DNA from: Acanthosepion pharaonis
Lineage: Eukaryota > Mollusca > Cephalopoda > Sepiida > Sepiidae
Length of the DNA stretch: 64,000 nt
Direction: 5' to 3'
Assembly (NCBI GenBank): GCA_903632075.3
Contig: CAHIKZ030002025.1
Span: 173,501-237,500 of the forward strand
Positions within the stretch are counted from its first letter, which is position 1. Each line of letters opens with the position of its first letter. Below, piece by piece: positions 34,003 to 44,260 of this stretch. The position numbers and the translations under genes are program-made. The notes beneath the pieces were generated by a model, which had not been told where the DNA came from, made no database searches, and saw only the letters and a list, made by a program, of their open reading frames with translations.

Positions 34003-34375
34003 GATGCTCATACAAATTCCAGTCATGAGAGCTTGGAATGAACGTTCCATGAAAAAAAATCAACAGAAACATAATTTACAATGTAACATTAAAAACATGA
34101 GGAAAAATAACAACACCAGAGACAAAATATCCTTGAAAATGGCTATAGAAGTGGCTGAATGCTCTTGGGATAATAAATATTATGTAAGATTTTTATATTC
34201 CTTACCTCCTATAAAACAGAAAAATGTTAGGAAGCTGGAAAACTTAATAAAAAAATTAATTCAATCTTCCTTGTCAGTTGTATCCAATGAAAAATGTTTA
34301 AAAGAAAGTTTGCTGCCAATATATATATATATATATATATATATGGTGACCTCTCTCATCATATTCGATGTATGA
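34003..34375 (+). CDS. Unrecognised open frame, about 124 codons
   Basis: From the first ATG (MLIQIPVMRAWNERS) the frame is polar and not low-complexity: NNNTRDKISLKMAIEVAECS, WDNKYYVRFLYSLPPIKQKN, VRKLENLIKKLIQSSLSV, SNEKCLKESLLP. It then runs into a TA repeat (Ile-Tyr), where any real coding sequence must stop or splice. I do not recognise the family. It is the longest frame here that is neither satellite nor transposon. It could be a host exon, an unknown retroelement gag-like piece or chance. Confidence 0.25.
34319..34346. repeat. (TA)n microsatellite
   Basis: Short pure TA run terminating the open frame at 34003-34375. Confidence 0.95.
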
Positions 34376-34429
34376 GGGTCAGCAACTCAGTTCCTAGGAA
34401 CCGACAGCCAGACAGCAGTATATATTATT

Positions 34430-34785
34430 TGATTATAGTGGTGAAGACTGTTCAGAACCAAGCACCCTTTTAGAAGGGCTGAATACAGAGTCCTGGTGCA
34501 CTATGTGCCACAAGGTCCCCAAACAATCTTCTGCAGGTTTTGAATTTAGAGTTTTCCATTCTCCTGGAAGGGTTGCTATCCAAGGCTATAGAACCCTGTC
34601 TGTCCTGCTAATTACCCATAGCTGGAGGGAGAAGAGGGGAATTCATACCTTTCCTAAGGCTATTAGCACGTCAGTGAATGTAATGGATTCTACTGGAATT
34701 AGAACTTGGCTCTCCAAGCCCTCAGTGCGATCTGCCATCCACTACTCCATCTTGCCTTCTTTCTTTCTTTCTATCTATCTATCTA
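34430..34785 (-). repeat. tRNA-derived SINE (family 1), nearly full length
   Basis: Plus-strand landmarks in order: ATTATAGTGGTGAAG, CTGAATACAGAGTCCTGGTG, TGTGCCACAAGGTCCCC, GGTTGCTATCCAAGGCTATA, TAATTACCCATAGCTGG, AATGTAATGGATTCTACTGG and CCATCCACTACTCCATC. The head reads on the minus strand. It ends in CTTT/TATC simple repeats. Same family as 13800-14150. Confidence 0.85.
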
Positions 34786-34799
34786 TAAATTTAGGTGTG

Positions 34800-35060
34800 G
34801 GTTGGTAAACAGTGACTATTATAGCTATATAGCGAGACTCTTCGCAGATGCGAATTGAGTCACTGTCGGTCACTGGGCGTGTTTCTAAAAATAAATACGC
34901 TAAAAAATCCACTTTCATCCCTACCATGCGCCGACGGCTTAATGGTTAGAATCTCCGACTGACACCAATTCAGTCGGGTTTCGATCCTAGCTAGAGGCAA
35001 CCGGATGTCTAGCCACACTGATGAGCTGTGAAACAGCGAAACAGTCTGTCTGTGGATGAC

Positions 35061-35072
<12 letters not shown>
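34800..35072 (+). repeat. tRNA-derived SINE carrying a terminal hammerhead ribozyme
   Basis: 34928-35000 has a tRNA-like head: CGGCTTAATGGTTAGAATCT (A box), an arm CCGACTGA ... TTCAGTCGG that pairs like an anticodon stem-loop, and GGGTTTCGATCCTAGCT (B box, GGTTCGATCC). A segment GAGACTCTTCGCAGATGCGA precedes it, and a complete hammerhead motif follows at 35013-35055. A TA run ends the unit. A pol III-type head plus a self-cleaving 3' motif suggests a non-autonomous retroelement whose RNA is trimmed by its own ribozyme (inference). It lies between two SINE family 1 copies in opposite orientation. Confidence 0.78.
35002..35069 (+). ncRNA. Minimal type I hammerhead ribozyme, complete core
   Basis: CCACA (35013-35017) then CTGATGA (35018-35024); stem II GCTGT/ACAGC (35025-35029 and 35033-35037) with a GAA loop; GAAA (35038-35041); a 3-bp stem III A-C-A/T-G-T, loop GTC; then C (35050); then TGTGG (35051-35055), pairing perfectly with CCACA as stem I. 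Outside, CCG (35001-35003 area) and CGG (~35060) may extend stem I after an internal loop, as tertiary-contact loops do in type I hammerheads. All conserved core positions are present and cleavage would be after C35050. Short stem III of this kind is known from Penelope-like elements and small retroelements. Confidence 0.85.

Positions 35073-35098
<26 letters not shown>
35063..35098. repeat. (TA)n microsatellite
   Basis: Pure TA run between the hammerhead SINE and the inverted SINE family 1 copy. Confidence 0.96.
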
Positions 35099-35099
<1 letters not shown>

Positions 35100-35405
35100 A
35101 GACACAGTGGAGTGAGGGATTGTGAGCCAAATTTGAATTCCATTTGAATTCATTACATTCACTTGTGTGATAATACCCTTAGGAACATTATGAATTCATC
35201 TTTTCTCCCTGCAACTATGAGTAAATAGTATGATAAACTGGTTTCTATAGCCTTTGTGGTAACCAGTCTAGGGGAAGAACAAGTCTGAATACATACCTGC
35301 AGAAAGTCTTTTGGGGATCTTGTCGAATAGTGTGCACCAGTTCTCTGTATTTGGATCTTCCAAATAGTGTGCTTGGTTCTGCAAAATCCTCCACCACTAT
35401 AATCA
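35095..35405 (+). repeat. tRNA-derived SINE (family 1), opposite orientation
   Basis: Head GAGACACAGTGGAGTGAGGG and AATTTGAATTCCATTTGAA, then body CTATAGCCTTTGTGGTAACC, AGAAAGTCTTTTGGGGATCT, CCTCCACCACTATAATCAA. This is the reverse complement order of the copies at 13800 and 34430. Confidence 0.8.
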
Positions 35406-36600
35406 AATTATATGTGCAGACATGAGGTAAACGCTAAAAACAGTTTGGAAGGAAATTAGATTTATCATTTCTACTGTTATATCTCTTTCTAGTGCTGGTG
35501 AAAGTTTTCTTCAAAACTTTTCACTTTTTAAAAGTGTGGGAATTTATCATGATTTTATCGTCATTTTTTTTCTTGTGTGTGTAAGTGCTCTGCAGAATGC
35601 CTCCTCAGCATTGTCTCAGGAGAGTCATCTAAAGTTTCAGGCCTTCTGGACAACAGACTTCCTCTCCCATTCTACCCAACTGTAAGCTATTGCAATTCCA
35701 GCTACCATTCTAGCTACTTTATGTATCAAGTTCTGCGTATGGCCTCTATGAGTAGGTTTTTATGGGGGTAGTAGCTGGATTTTCTCCCAATCAGCAAACT
35801 AAGATGTTTTCCTGCTGGTGTTTATTTTAGCCAATGAGGAACTCAGGTTTAATTTGTCTCTCATCTTTGCTATGATATTGACCTTCTTCTCCTCTGATTC
35901 CCTTCCCCCTCCCCTCTTTTTCTTCTTTTTTCCTCCCCTCTTCCTTTGCCTGTTTTTCTCTTTTCTTGCCTTTTCTTCAGAAAGTTTGATGCCATTTTAT
36001 TTTGTAAAATAAAATAAAGAATTAGTGGTGTTGCTTCCCACCCCTGTGAGACCCAGTTGATTGATTAAGTCTATAAGAGAATGGACACTAGGCCACTTGT
36101 AGCCATTCCTGCTGAAAGCAACCAAGTGCTTCTCCCAGAATGGAGAGGATCAGCCAACCAAGATATTTTGCCAAGGGGTGGAGGGTAGGATAGAAATGAA
36201 AAAAACATGTGTCTTGTTAGTATTTCTTTTTTACTTCTACCTAATGAACTTTTTCCTTTTTTTGACTCTTTTCCTGTTGTTTTAATTATCTCTTTTATGA
36301 CTTTCTCTTTTGAAGCTCCGTTTAACCTCATGTCTGACATTGCTTTGTTTATCAACAGTGACGTGAACCCATGACAACCTATTTTTAATGTTTGGTAGAA
36401 AGACTTCCAATCTTTACTCTTTCTTTTAATTCCTGGTCAATTTTCCTCTCATGTGCCTGCAAAATATTCTCTTCACATATTATTAACATTTTTTCTTTAT
36501 TTGTAAATAATGATAATGTCAGGTCTCAGTGATGTTTCGATAATGTGTTCTGGAAATTTTAATGGTCTACTTTCATCTACCGTCATTTGATTTTGTTAGA
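35405..36600. other. No gene recognised
   Basis: Contains a long pyrimidine-rich stretch (35880-35990, CTTCTCCTC/TTTTTC) and a minus-strand frame at 36071-36355 (94 codons, KEVIKEIIKTTGKESKKGKS) that I do not recognise. It lies downstream of the LINE relic at 36610-38546 and may be its 3' part. Confidence 0.35.
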
Positions 36601-36609
36601 AGGTTGGAT

Positions 36610-38546
36610 TTAGTTCTCTGTCTGGGTCTTTCTTTTGATCCAGCTTTGACAAATTTTATCATATTTTTTGGTTGGGGCATATACATTTGCGATTATATGT
36701 AATACTTTGTTGTGGCACCACCTATACCTATCTTCCCCTTGTGCTATCAGGCAATTATTCAGAATGTGTTTTAATGTACCTATTCCATTGCTCAGGTGAC
36801 AAGTTGAGTCTTTTTTGTTGCCCTGTTTTTGCAGAACTTGGCAGGACATCATACACTGAATTGATGGTAAATTGGATTTGGTTGTAGTTCATCCCTCACA
36901 TGTCCGTCCATGTTACTTTTTGATGCAGGATTTCCTCCCATTTTCTACATGCACCCAACTAGTTTGCTTAAGTGTGTCTCTTTTCTGGCTGCTCATGTTT
37001 CTTCTTGGATTAACTGTCTTTTCTTGTTACTATATTGTTTACTACAGAAGTACCCAAATCCAGCACATTTTTCCGCTACAGTTTCTTGGATACTCTGGTA
37101 TTTTATTCTTTCCTCTGCAATCTGAAGTTCTTTATTTGCTCACCACTTTTTTTTTTGTGCGCACATCAATGCCAGCTGAAGCTATTTTTAAGCCCTTTGA
37201 TGTTTTATATTGGAATAATTCTCTAGTGCGTATGTTTTTGAATTCTTCTTCCAAACGTTTTAATGGAAGTTGCAGAGGGTTAGTTTTATCATATAAAGCT
37301 AAACTGGTCAGCGATTTTGGCACTCCTAACCAGCATCTGAAGTAATGGTTTATTTTTCTTTCCAGCTTAGTAATTATTTTGATAGGAAATTCACAGTTTA
37401 ATAATGGCCACAATATCCTTGGCAAAATTGTATGTTGATAGATCCAGCTTTTGAACCAGCCTGGTAACAATGACTTGTTGTTTTTTGTTAGCTATGTGTC
37501 CAGGTTCTTTTCTGCCTTTTCTATTGCTTTGCTGTCTCTCAGACTTTGGTCATTGACTTTTCCAATGCTTTTAATCGGCTTATCACTGAACGTTAGAATA
37601 GATACTTCATTTATTTTGAATCTGTCTATTCTCAACTTCTTCCTTTCAAAGACATGCAATCTGACAGGTGAAACAAAATGGACAACAGAACGCAGATATT
37701 TAAAGACTAACACAAAATTTATTTACAATACAGACCAGAGTCATTGTAGGTTAGCATGTGAGTCTGATGAAAGAGGAGGTTGAGTCCAGTTGCCGGTGCT
37801 GGCGTTGCATTGTAGCTGGTCAAATCCGATGTCTGATCCTGGAGTTGTGTAGTTGCTGGTTAAAACCAATGTCTGATCTTGATTTTTCAGGCTTGAATTT
37901 AATCCTTGCCTATTGGGTTTGTTTTTCTAGCCCTCTCAATAGCCATCTGCCACATGTTACTGTTGATGTTGTTACAGTGAGATCGTCCATATATGCTCAT
38001 GGGGATCTGCTGGGTGCCAGTTAAAGATGAGGGGCCTCTGCATTCTTTTTCAGCTGTTTTTACTATTAGATTCATGACAGAATTGAATAGTATAGCCATC
38101 CTGTTATTATAGCTTTTTCTATAATGTGGCAATCTGAATACAAGCCATTTGTCTTGATTCTTAGTTTAAATTCTTTATAATAGTCCATGATTAGATTTAT
38201 AATGTTAACTGGGATGTGGTGTCTGTGTAGTTTTAGACTTATTATTTTGTGGGGTTGCATTTGCTAAGTTCAACTATAGGACTACCAGACTGCCGCTATT
38301 TTCTTTTGCTTCCTTTAGTACCTGTGTAATGACACTCATGTGTTCAAGGAAACCTGGTATTTCTGCTACTCCGCATTTTTGTACTGATGTGTCCATGCAT
38401 CTATTAATTTTCAAGAACGTTGTTAGTTGTTTTGCCAGCATGCTGAAAAAAATCTTAACTTCCACATCAAGAAGCCATATTATCGATTTTTTCTTGTAGT
38501 TACATGAGCTAACTATTTTCATTGTTGCTGCTGTTGGAATTGTCAA
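36610..38546 (-). pseudogene. LINE reverse-transcriptase relic, second half of the polyprotein
   Basis: Minus-strand fragments in order: IWLLDVEVKIFFSMLAKQL (38450), IPGFLEHMSVITQVLKEAK (38350), NNRMAILFNSVMNLIVKTAE (38080), then MSIYGRSHCNNINSNMW (37995). The last corresponds to the x-M-D-D catalytic box region but lacks both aspartates. Next come DKPIKSIGKVNDQSLRDS (37590), GWFKSWIYQHTILPRILWPL (37465), INHYFRCWLGVPKSLTSLAL (37360), LKRLEEEFKNIRTRELFQ (37260), and near the end GTLKHILNNCL and DRYRWCHNKVL (36720). The WIYQHAILPRILWPL...RRWLGLP...RYRW series is a known LINE lineage (recalled, not searched). Stops and shifts separate all parts. Confidence 0.83.
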
Positions 38547-38549
38547 AGT

Positions 38550-39480
38550 GATATATTGTTGTTATTTAGTAAATATCTTTATGATTTTTAGTACCAGTCA
38601 ATGAGGTCTGATGAAAAACTGACTTTTTATGATTCATAAGATTAATTCATTTGAAGCTATTTACAAGCATTGATTTGAGAAAACAGTTGTATACAGAAAT
38701 TGGATTGCATCATATCTGTATTAGTATTTATATCCAACAAGGCTATTTAAGAACACAATGTGGATTGCTTACTTAGCGATGACTGTTTAGAGATTTCTGC
38801 ATGATCTGGATATCATGCATTAGAATCTAGTTTTAATGTCTCTCTTCAAAAAGTTGACTTTTGATTTCTGCCATGACTCATTTTATCAATCTTTTAGTTT
38901 TGTAACATCTTGTGGTATTGTGTGAGACTACCTCTAGTGTAACTTATCCTTTATTCCATTTTCTTATCACCTTTACTAAATGTGTTATAACTGATCCATA
39001 CACCAATGTATATGAAACATTTAAAATTCATCAATTTCACATTCTGAAATTGTTACCAATTGTCTAGGTAGTTCATAGTAAAAACTTCACCAAACACAAT
39101 GATGAATCTTTATCTCTTGTAGATGTTTTTTAGGCTGAAAAAGTTGAAGGTAGACATGATTTTTTTAATTTTTGATTTTTGTAATAAACCTATTTTTCAT
39201 CACAAATAAAGTAAGTGTCTTAAAGTATGATTTTTTATTTCTCCATTGAACAAGAAAAGGAAAAAAGAGAGATTAAACACTGACTGTTTGTTTGGATAAT
39301 TCATATAGAACACATTTTTCTTGCTCCAGGATTTTCCTGAGACTTCAAAACAACATTCTGTAGCTGATTGATTACTCAAGCAATAAATGTGTAAGGAAAC
39401 TACAAAGATATTTTCAAGATTTTCCCGACAGAGTAGACAAGGACAGAGTAGTGGAATAAGAAGCAACAGAAAATATGACA
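38550..39480. other. No gene recognised
   Basis: AT-rich, with no repeat landmarks or coding similarity that I can support. Confidence 0.4.
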
Positions 39481-39484
39481 CATA

Positions 39485-40216
39485 TACCTAAATAGAATGT
39501 CATTATATACCTAATATATTATATATATACCTATATATACATATAAATAATAAATATTTTATAATGTATAAAAATATATACATTATATATATATACCTAA
39601 ATAGAATGTCATTATATACCTAATATATTATATATATACCTAAATAGAATGTCATTATATACCTAATATATTATATATATACCTAAATATACATATAAAT
39701 AATAAATAATTTATAATGTATATAAATATATACATCATATATATACCTAAATAGAATGTCATTATATACCTAATATATTATATATATACCTAAATAGAAT
39801 ATCATTATATACCTAATATATTATATATATACCTAAATAGAATGTCATTATATACCTAATATATTATATATATACCTAAATATACATATAAATAATAAAT
39901 AATTTATAATGTATATAAATATATACATTATAAATATACCTAAATAGAATGTCATTATATGCCTAATATATTATATATATACCTAAATATACATATAATA
40001 ATAAATAATTTATAATGTATATAAATATATACATTATAAATATACCTAAATAGAATGTCATTATATACCTAATATATTATATATATACCTAAATATACAT
40101 ATAAATAATAAATAATTTATAATGTATATAAATATATACATTATAAATATACCTAAATAGAATGTCATTATATACCTAATATATTATATATATATACCTA
40201 AATAGAATGTCATTAG
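39485..40216 (+). repeat. Composite tandem array of TACCTAAATAGAATGTCATT modules
   Basis: A module reading TACCTAAATAGAATGTCATT then ATATACCTAATATATTATAT (about 50 bp) alternates with a longer one, TAAATATACATATAAATAAT ... TTTATAATGTATATAAATAT. The 50-bp module occurs at least nine times and the longer one about five times. Combined higher-order units of about 120-140 bp repeat from 39820 on. Confidence 0.88.
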
Positions 40217-40363
40217 TTTAGTCAAAGATGCCTTTCAGAAATTAAAACAGTTATGAGATAAGAAAATTTTCTTAGAAAAAAAAGTGGTAGCAAATGCAGG
40301 ACAATTTTCTTACAGATCACAAAGAAACTCAGTGACAAAGATGTGGTTCTACAGAAGAAATTT

Positions 40364-40796
40364 TGCATTGGTCATATATTTTGACCAGGGTATTCTCGAG
40401 AATACCCTGGAAATAATATAAAACTTAAAACTTTTGCATTGGTCATATATTTTGACCAGGGTATTCTCAAGAATACTCTGGACAAAATATAACACTTTAA
40501 ACTATTTGCATTGGTCATATATTTTGACCAGGGTATTCTCGAGAATACTCTGGACAAAATATAAAACTTAAAACTTTTGCATTGGTCATATATTTTGACC
40601 AGGGTATTCTCGAGAATACTCTGGACAAAATATAACACTTAAAAATTTTGAATTGGTCATATATTTTGACCAGGGTATTCTCGAGAATACCCTGGACAAA
40701 ATATAAAACTTAAAACTTTTGCATTGGTCATATATTTTGACAAGGGTATTCTCGAGAATACCCTGGACAAAATATATGACCAATGCAAAAGTTTTA
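40364..40796 (+). repeat. Palindromic tandem array, ~71-bp unit, six copies
   Basis: GCATTGGTCATATATTTTGA occurs six times from 40366 to 40722 at 71-72-bp spacing. Every copy centres on GGTATTCTCGAGAATAC (one has CTCAAG). The last unit completes an 84-bp near-perfect palindrome (40712-40795, centre CTCGAG at 40751-40756). The first five are the same palindrome with the right arm cut at ...GGACAAAATATAA. It looks like a palindromic MITE that expanded in tandem. Frames across it encode repeated FSRIPWSKYMTN-type peptides and are not genes. Confidence 0.9.
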
Positions 40797-41044
40797 AGAA
40801 ACCTAGACACAAAAAGGATACTTATACTTAAAACCTAAAAGAGAGTGTTGAAATTTCCAGGACACATAATGAGAAACAGCAAGTAACTGACCTAACGAGC
40901 TTTTGTAAATGGATGGAAGAAAAAAGGAGAAATATAAAAATGATTAATATGGATAACAGCTACAAGGGATGAGAAATTCTGGAGAACCCAATCGACCATG
41001 TTCTAAAGGAACACAGCACAAATAATAATAATAATAATAATACC

Positions 41045-41466
41045 ACAAACAAAATGGCGCCTCCTTATTGATATGGCAGTCCCTGCAGACAGCAATGTAA
41101 ATTTGAAGATATTCAAAAAGCTATCAAAATACAAGGACCTTGATATTGAAATCTCAAAAATGTGGCAAATGGGAACATCAGCAATCCCTGCTGTAGTTGG
41201 AGCCTTAGGACTGGTTGGAAAAATTCCAGTAGACTAATTGAAGTGATTCCTGGAAGTCCATTCCTCAAAGAAATACAAAAAATTGTTCTCACAAGTACAG
41301 CCCACACTTTACAAAGGGCTTTATCTATGTAAAATATTTTTTTTTTTTGTCAGTGGAAAGTGACATGATGCCATTTCTAATCTTAGGTCTCTGGGCGGGA
41401 CCCGGAAAGAAATGTGTAAACGCCAGAAATCAAAGAAAATAAAAACAATAATAATAATAATTACAA
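41045..41466 (+). pseudogene. LINE ORF C-terminal tail with (AAT)n 3' end, copy 1
   Basis: Plus strand: LLIDMAVPADSNVNLKIFK, KLSKYKDLDIEISKMWQMG and IPAVVGALGLVGKIP, then a slip and SKKYKKLFSQVQPTLYKGLY. The LIDIAVP...KY.DL..EI...W......IPVVVGALG signature is the C terminus of a widespread LINE lineage (family knowledge). The sequence ends in CAATAATAATAATAATA at 41445-41463, the simple-repeat tail expected of the element's 3' end. Confidence 0.82.
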
Positions 41467-42039
41467 TAGAGCGTGGCCATACTTACACTTGACAATGTGC
41501 AAACACTTCAGAAAAGATGTTAATAAACAGTGGTATGAAGATCACCCAGCATTGGATACAGAAATAGAAGACATCACAATTCTATGGGATTACACCATCT
41601 TTACAGACAAGAACATTGAAGCAAATAGTCCGGACATAATTGTCAAAAGCCAAAAAGAAAAAATTGCCTACTAATTTATATGGCATGCCCAGTGAATTGT
41701 AATGTAGCAATCAAGGAGTTTGAAAAACTATTGAAGTATAAACACCTAGAAATCAAAATAGAAAAAATATGAAAATTGAAAACAAGTATAGTAACTACTC
41801 TTAGAAGGATACAGAAGAAACACAACAACACATTGAAATAAAACCCTGAAAACCCCAGAAAAATACAAAAAATATCTTGATGAGTACAGACCACACACTA
41901 AGAACTTTGTCCATATAATGCTAGTGATGTTATGGAAGTTATAAAAACAAATCATGAAATGTAGTCATAACAGCACACTACTACAAGCTTTATGTCTTTC
42001 TGCAGACTTGGAGAGAGTGTGACCACAGCAGAAATCAAA

Positions 42040-42091
<52 letters not shown>

Positions 42092-42093
42092 TT
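41466..42093 (+). pseudogene. LINE ORF C-terminal tail with (AAT)n 3' end, copy 2
   Basis: 41476-41674 stays open: LTMCKHFRKDVNKQWYEDHP, ITILWDYTIFTDKNIEANSP, DIIVKSQKEKIAY, then a stop. After it, decayed WHAQ-, EKYKKYLDEY- and similar parallel copy 1. In the family, ILWD.PI.TD..I.ANRPDIVVK lies just upstream of LLIDIAVP, so this copy begins further upstream than copy 1. It ends in (AAT)16 at 42043-42090. Copies 1 and 2 stand head to tail. Confidence 0.82.
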
Positions 42094-42094
42094 C

Positions 42095-42290
42095 TGAGAG
42101 ACAGCCAAAGGTGTGAGCTTTGAATTGGAGACATCAAAATCAAGTGGAAATCAAGAAGAAAAGACTAACCATTAATTGTAAGTAAATAGGACGTATAGTC
42201 GTCATCAAGAGAGATAGTCATAGGTATGAGCTTTGAATTGACAGCATAAATATCAAGCCATTTCATATATTGAGCAGAGTATTAAGACAA
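42095..42290 (+). pseudogene. LINE RT scrap (KKKRLTINCK)
   Basis: IKKKRLTINCK (42150) and then RYELxIDSINIK (42230) match the part of a LINE RT just after the catalytic box. The same words occur in the 12627-12800 fragment. GGTGTGAGCTTTGAATTG is duplicated at 42110 and 42225, showing a small internal duplication. Confidence 0.55.
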
Positions 42291-42436
42291 AGGAAAATAT
42301 TTTTAGAAACAAAGAAAAGAGTGTTGACTTTATTCAAGCATATTTCATTTGAAAACTTGTCATTTACTGACCATAAATATTAATTAATATTGTTTTATAA
42401 TGATTTTTATCTAATATCTAGGAAACAGAATTAGTT

Positions 42437-42800
42437 TTCTGTCTATATTTCTGAGATGAGGTATTATGTACACTATTTACATTATTTATTATTTTGTCGT
42501 TGAGAACACATGACACAGTGGATAAAGGTGTTGTTTAGATCCAGTGACAGGACCCAAAGAGTATGAGTTCAATACCCGGTTAAGGCAGTGGAGAACTTGG
42601 AGAGGGAAATTAACAGGAGATAACTGATAACTGACATTCATTAAACCTGGCACATGGAATTAGAACAGTCTACCCCAGTGAGCAAAATAAAGGGTTCAGT
42701 TTGACATTCCAAACACCTGAAGAAGGCCGAAGTGTACAACGGCCAAAACGTAATAAATATGGCAACAAAGATGAGGACAATAGTCCGAATAATGTAAATA
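42437..42800 (+). repeat. tRNA-like SINE head fused to the CTGAAGAAGGC repeat
   Basis: 42437-42490 is one unit of the 98-bp satellite. 42500-42600 has CACAGTGGATAAAGGTGTTG (A box) and GAGTTCAATACCCGGTTAA (B box), a tRNA-derived head. 42600-42790 continues with GGAGAACTTGGAGAGGGAAA and ATAAAGGGTTCAGTTTGACA, then the hammerhead-like CACCTGAAGAAGGCCG ... CAACGGCCAAAACG, and GGCAACAAAGATGAGGACAA. So the repeat at 32.6-33.0 kb is part of a tRNA-headed unit. Confidence 0.72.
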
Positions 42801-43079
42801 GAATTAGTTTTAATAAATACAAATATCTTTTATATTTTCTTCATATTTTTATAAATGCACATATCTTGTTAAATTAGAAAATCCTTCATCAGCCATTATG
42901 AAATAGTTTTATATAATCTCTTGATTAAATTTTATTTTGAATAAGACTGGCCATTTTGCAGTAAACATTAAGGTTCAAAAATAAAATCTCTTCCTTCTAA
43001 ATTCAGGAAGGTGACTATTATATTACCCAGCTTTTAAAATTCCTACAAAATTTCTAAAATCTGAATTCTAAGAGCATCA

Positions 43080-43300
43080 AGCACATCAGTTTAAGATATT
43101 ATCGAAAAAAATCAGATATCATACATGAAGTATTTCTGTGTTGATATAGTTGACATGGTAATTTTTACAATATGATGTCACATCTGTAAAAATTCTTGTA
43201 ATTACTTGGGATGGAATTGGACAATTACAGGCCCATAACTATGCTAAATACAGAGTTAAAGATTTTGGCCACTATCCTGATGCACATTATTTAAATTATT
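43080..43300 (+). pseudogene. LINE RT finger-domain fragment, copy 1
   Basis: 43190-43290 encodes LGMELDNYRPITMLNTELKI, then LATILMHI, matching the RT segment NYRPI.LLN...KILA.IL. The whole 43080-43290 segment is duplicated at 44225-44440. It is cut at 43285 by another repeat. Confidence 0.72.
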
Positions 43301-43900
43301 CGGATTATTGTCTTCATCTTTTTTGCCATATCTATCACAACGTTTCGGCTGTTGTACGCTCCGGCCTCACACTCTTTGGGTCCTGTCACTGTATCTAACC
43401 AACACCTTTATCCACTGTGCCATGTGTCCTTGAGGACATCTGGGTATGAATTTCTGGGTATTATAAACCTAATGTCTTCAGCAACCTTTTTTACCAGTGC
43501 TCATATTGCAATTTTGCTGTTATCATTTCATGTTTTTACCAGAGCTCATTTTGCAACTATGTTGTTATCATTGCTTTTCTCTGGCACTCCTTATTACTGG
43601 TTCCTATATTGTATTCATTTCTATGCTTGGTCGGCTCAGGAGATTTTTGTGGCCTAGCATATGTGCTGATTCCTTAAGTTTACAAATTTTCCAATGGTGT
43701 TCCTTGTCAATGATCTCAACATGATCCCACAGAGGGCAGTGATCTCCCTTCTCTCTCCATATGTGCTCAGCTATGACTGATTTCGCTACTTCCCCTCATG
43801 TTACAGCTTTCTAGTGTTCTTGAAGCCTTACTTTGAGGGGGCGGCCTGTCTCTCCTTTATATTCCTTTCCGCAGTGCTTTCCTGATGCAGTGTTTGCAAT
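43300..43900 (-). repeat. SINE-like repeat (family 2), copy 1
   Basis: Read on the minus strand, it ends with GGCACAGTGGATAAAGGTGT near 43425 (A-box-like) beside CAGGACCCAAAGAGTG. The body includes GTGCTGATTCCTTAAGTTTA, TGATCCCACAGAGGGCAGTG and GGGGGCGGCCTGTCTCTCC. The same body stands at 46780-47300. The left edge (43280-43370) carries a truncated copy of the hammerhead-like repeat (CACAACGTTTCGGCTGTTGT) lacking its first core box. Confidence 0.7.
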
Positions 43901-44260
43901 GACTTACCATGATTTTGTTTGGATCAGAACAGCCTTGTGCTGTGAAGGGCTGTATAATTCAGAGCAACCTGCATGATTATAGAGGGTGTATAAGATGACG
44001 ATGAAGCTGTTTTGATCAATTTGGATCAGTCCAAACCATTCAACAGGGTTAAGTATAAGTATCTGGTGGCTGTCCTGTAGACTGCTAGATTCCATCCCAA
44101 CTTCTACAAGAGGATTAGATTGCTATATTGCTTCTCTAGTTTGGTTTTGTGCTGTCATGGTTGGTTCATCAAGGTTGTCAGCTCTCATCTCTACTCTATG
44201 CTTTGGCTCTGGAGCCACTCCCACTTCAGCACATCAGTTTAAGATCTTTTACTAGTACCA
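43900..44260 (+). pseudogene. LINE RT palm fragment
   Basis: After several frame changes: INLDQSKPFNRVKYKYLVAV (44015-44075, the F-D-R-V region, with N for D), TARFHPNFYKRIRLLY (44090), then VVMVGSSRLSA and, in another frame, LVHQGCQLSSLLYALALEPL (44165-44220), equivalent to RT motif QGCPLSPLLY. The catalytic YxDD box is not reached before a copy of the finger-domain segment starts at 44225. Confidence 0.75.

Noticed and set aside
36872..37345. 157-codon plus-strand hydrophobic frame that looks like a membrane protein
   Set aside because: It overlaps the minus-strand LINE relic (WIYQH...RILWPL). Hydrophobic composition is the usual antisense effect of Lys/Glu-rich coding.
40372..40810. Repeated FSRIPWSKYMTN peptide frames on the minus strand
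   Set aside because: Artefact of the 71-bp palindromic array; frame lengths follow the repeat.
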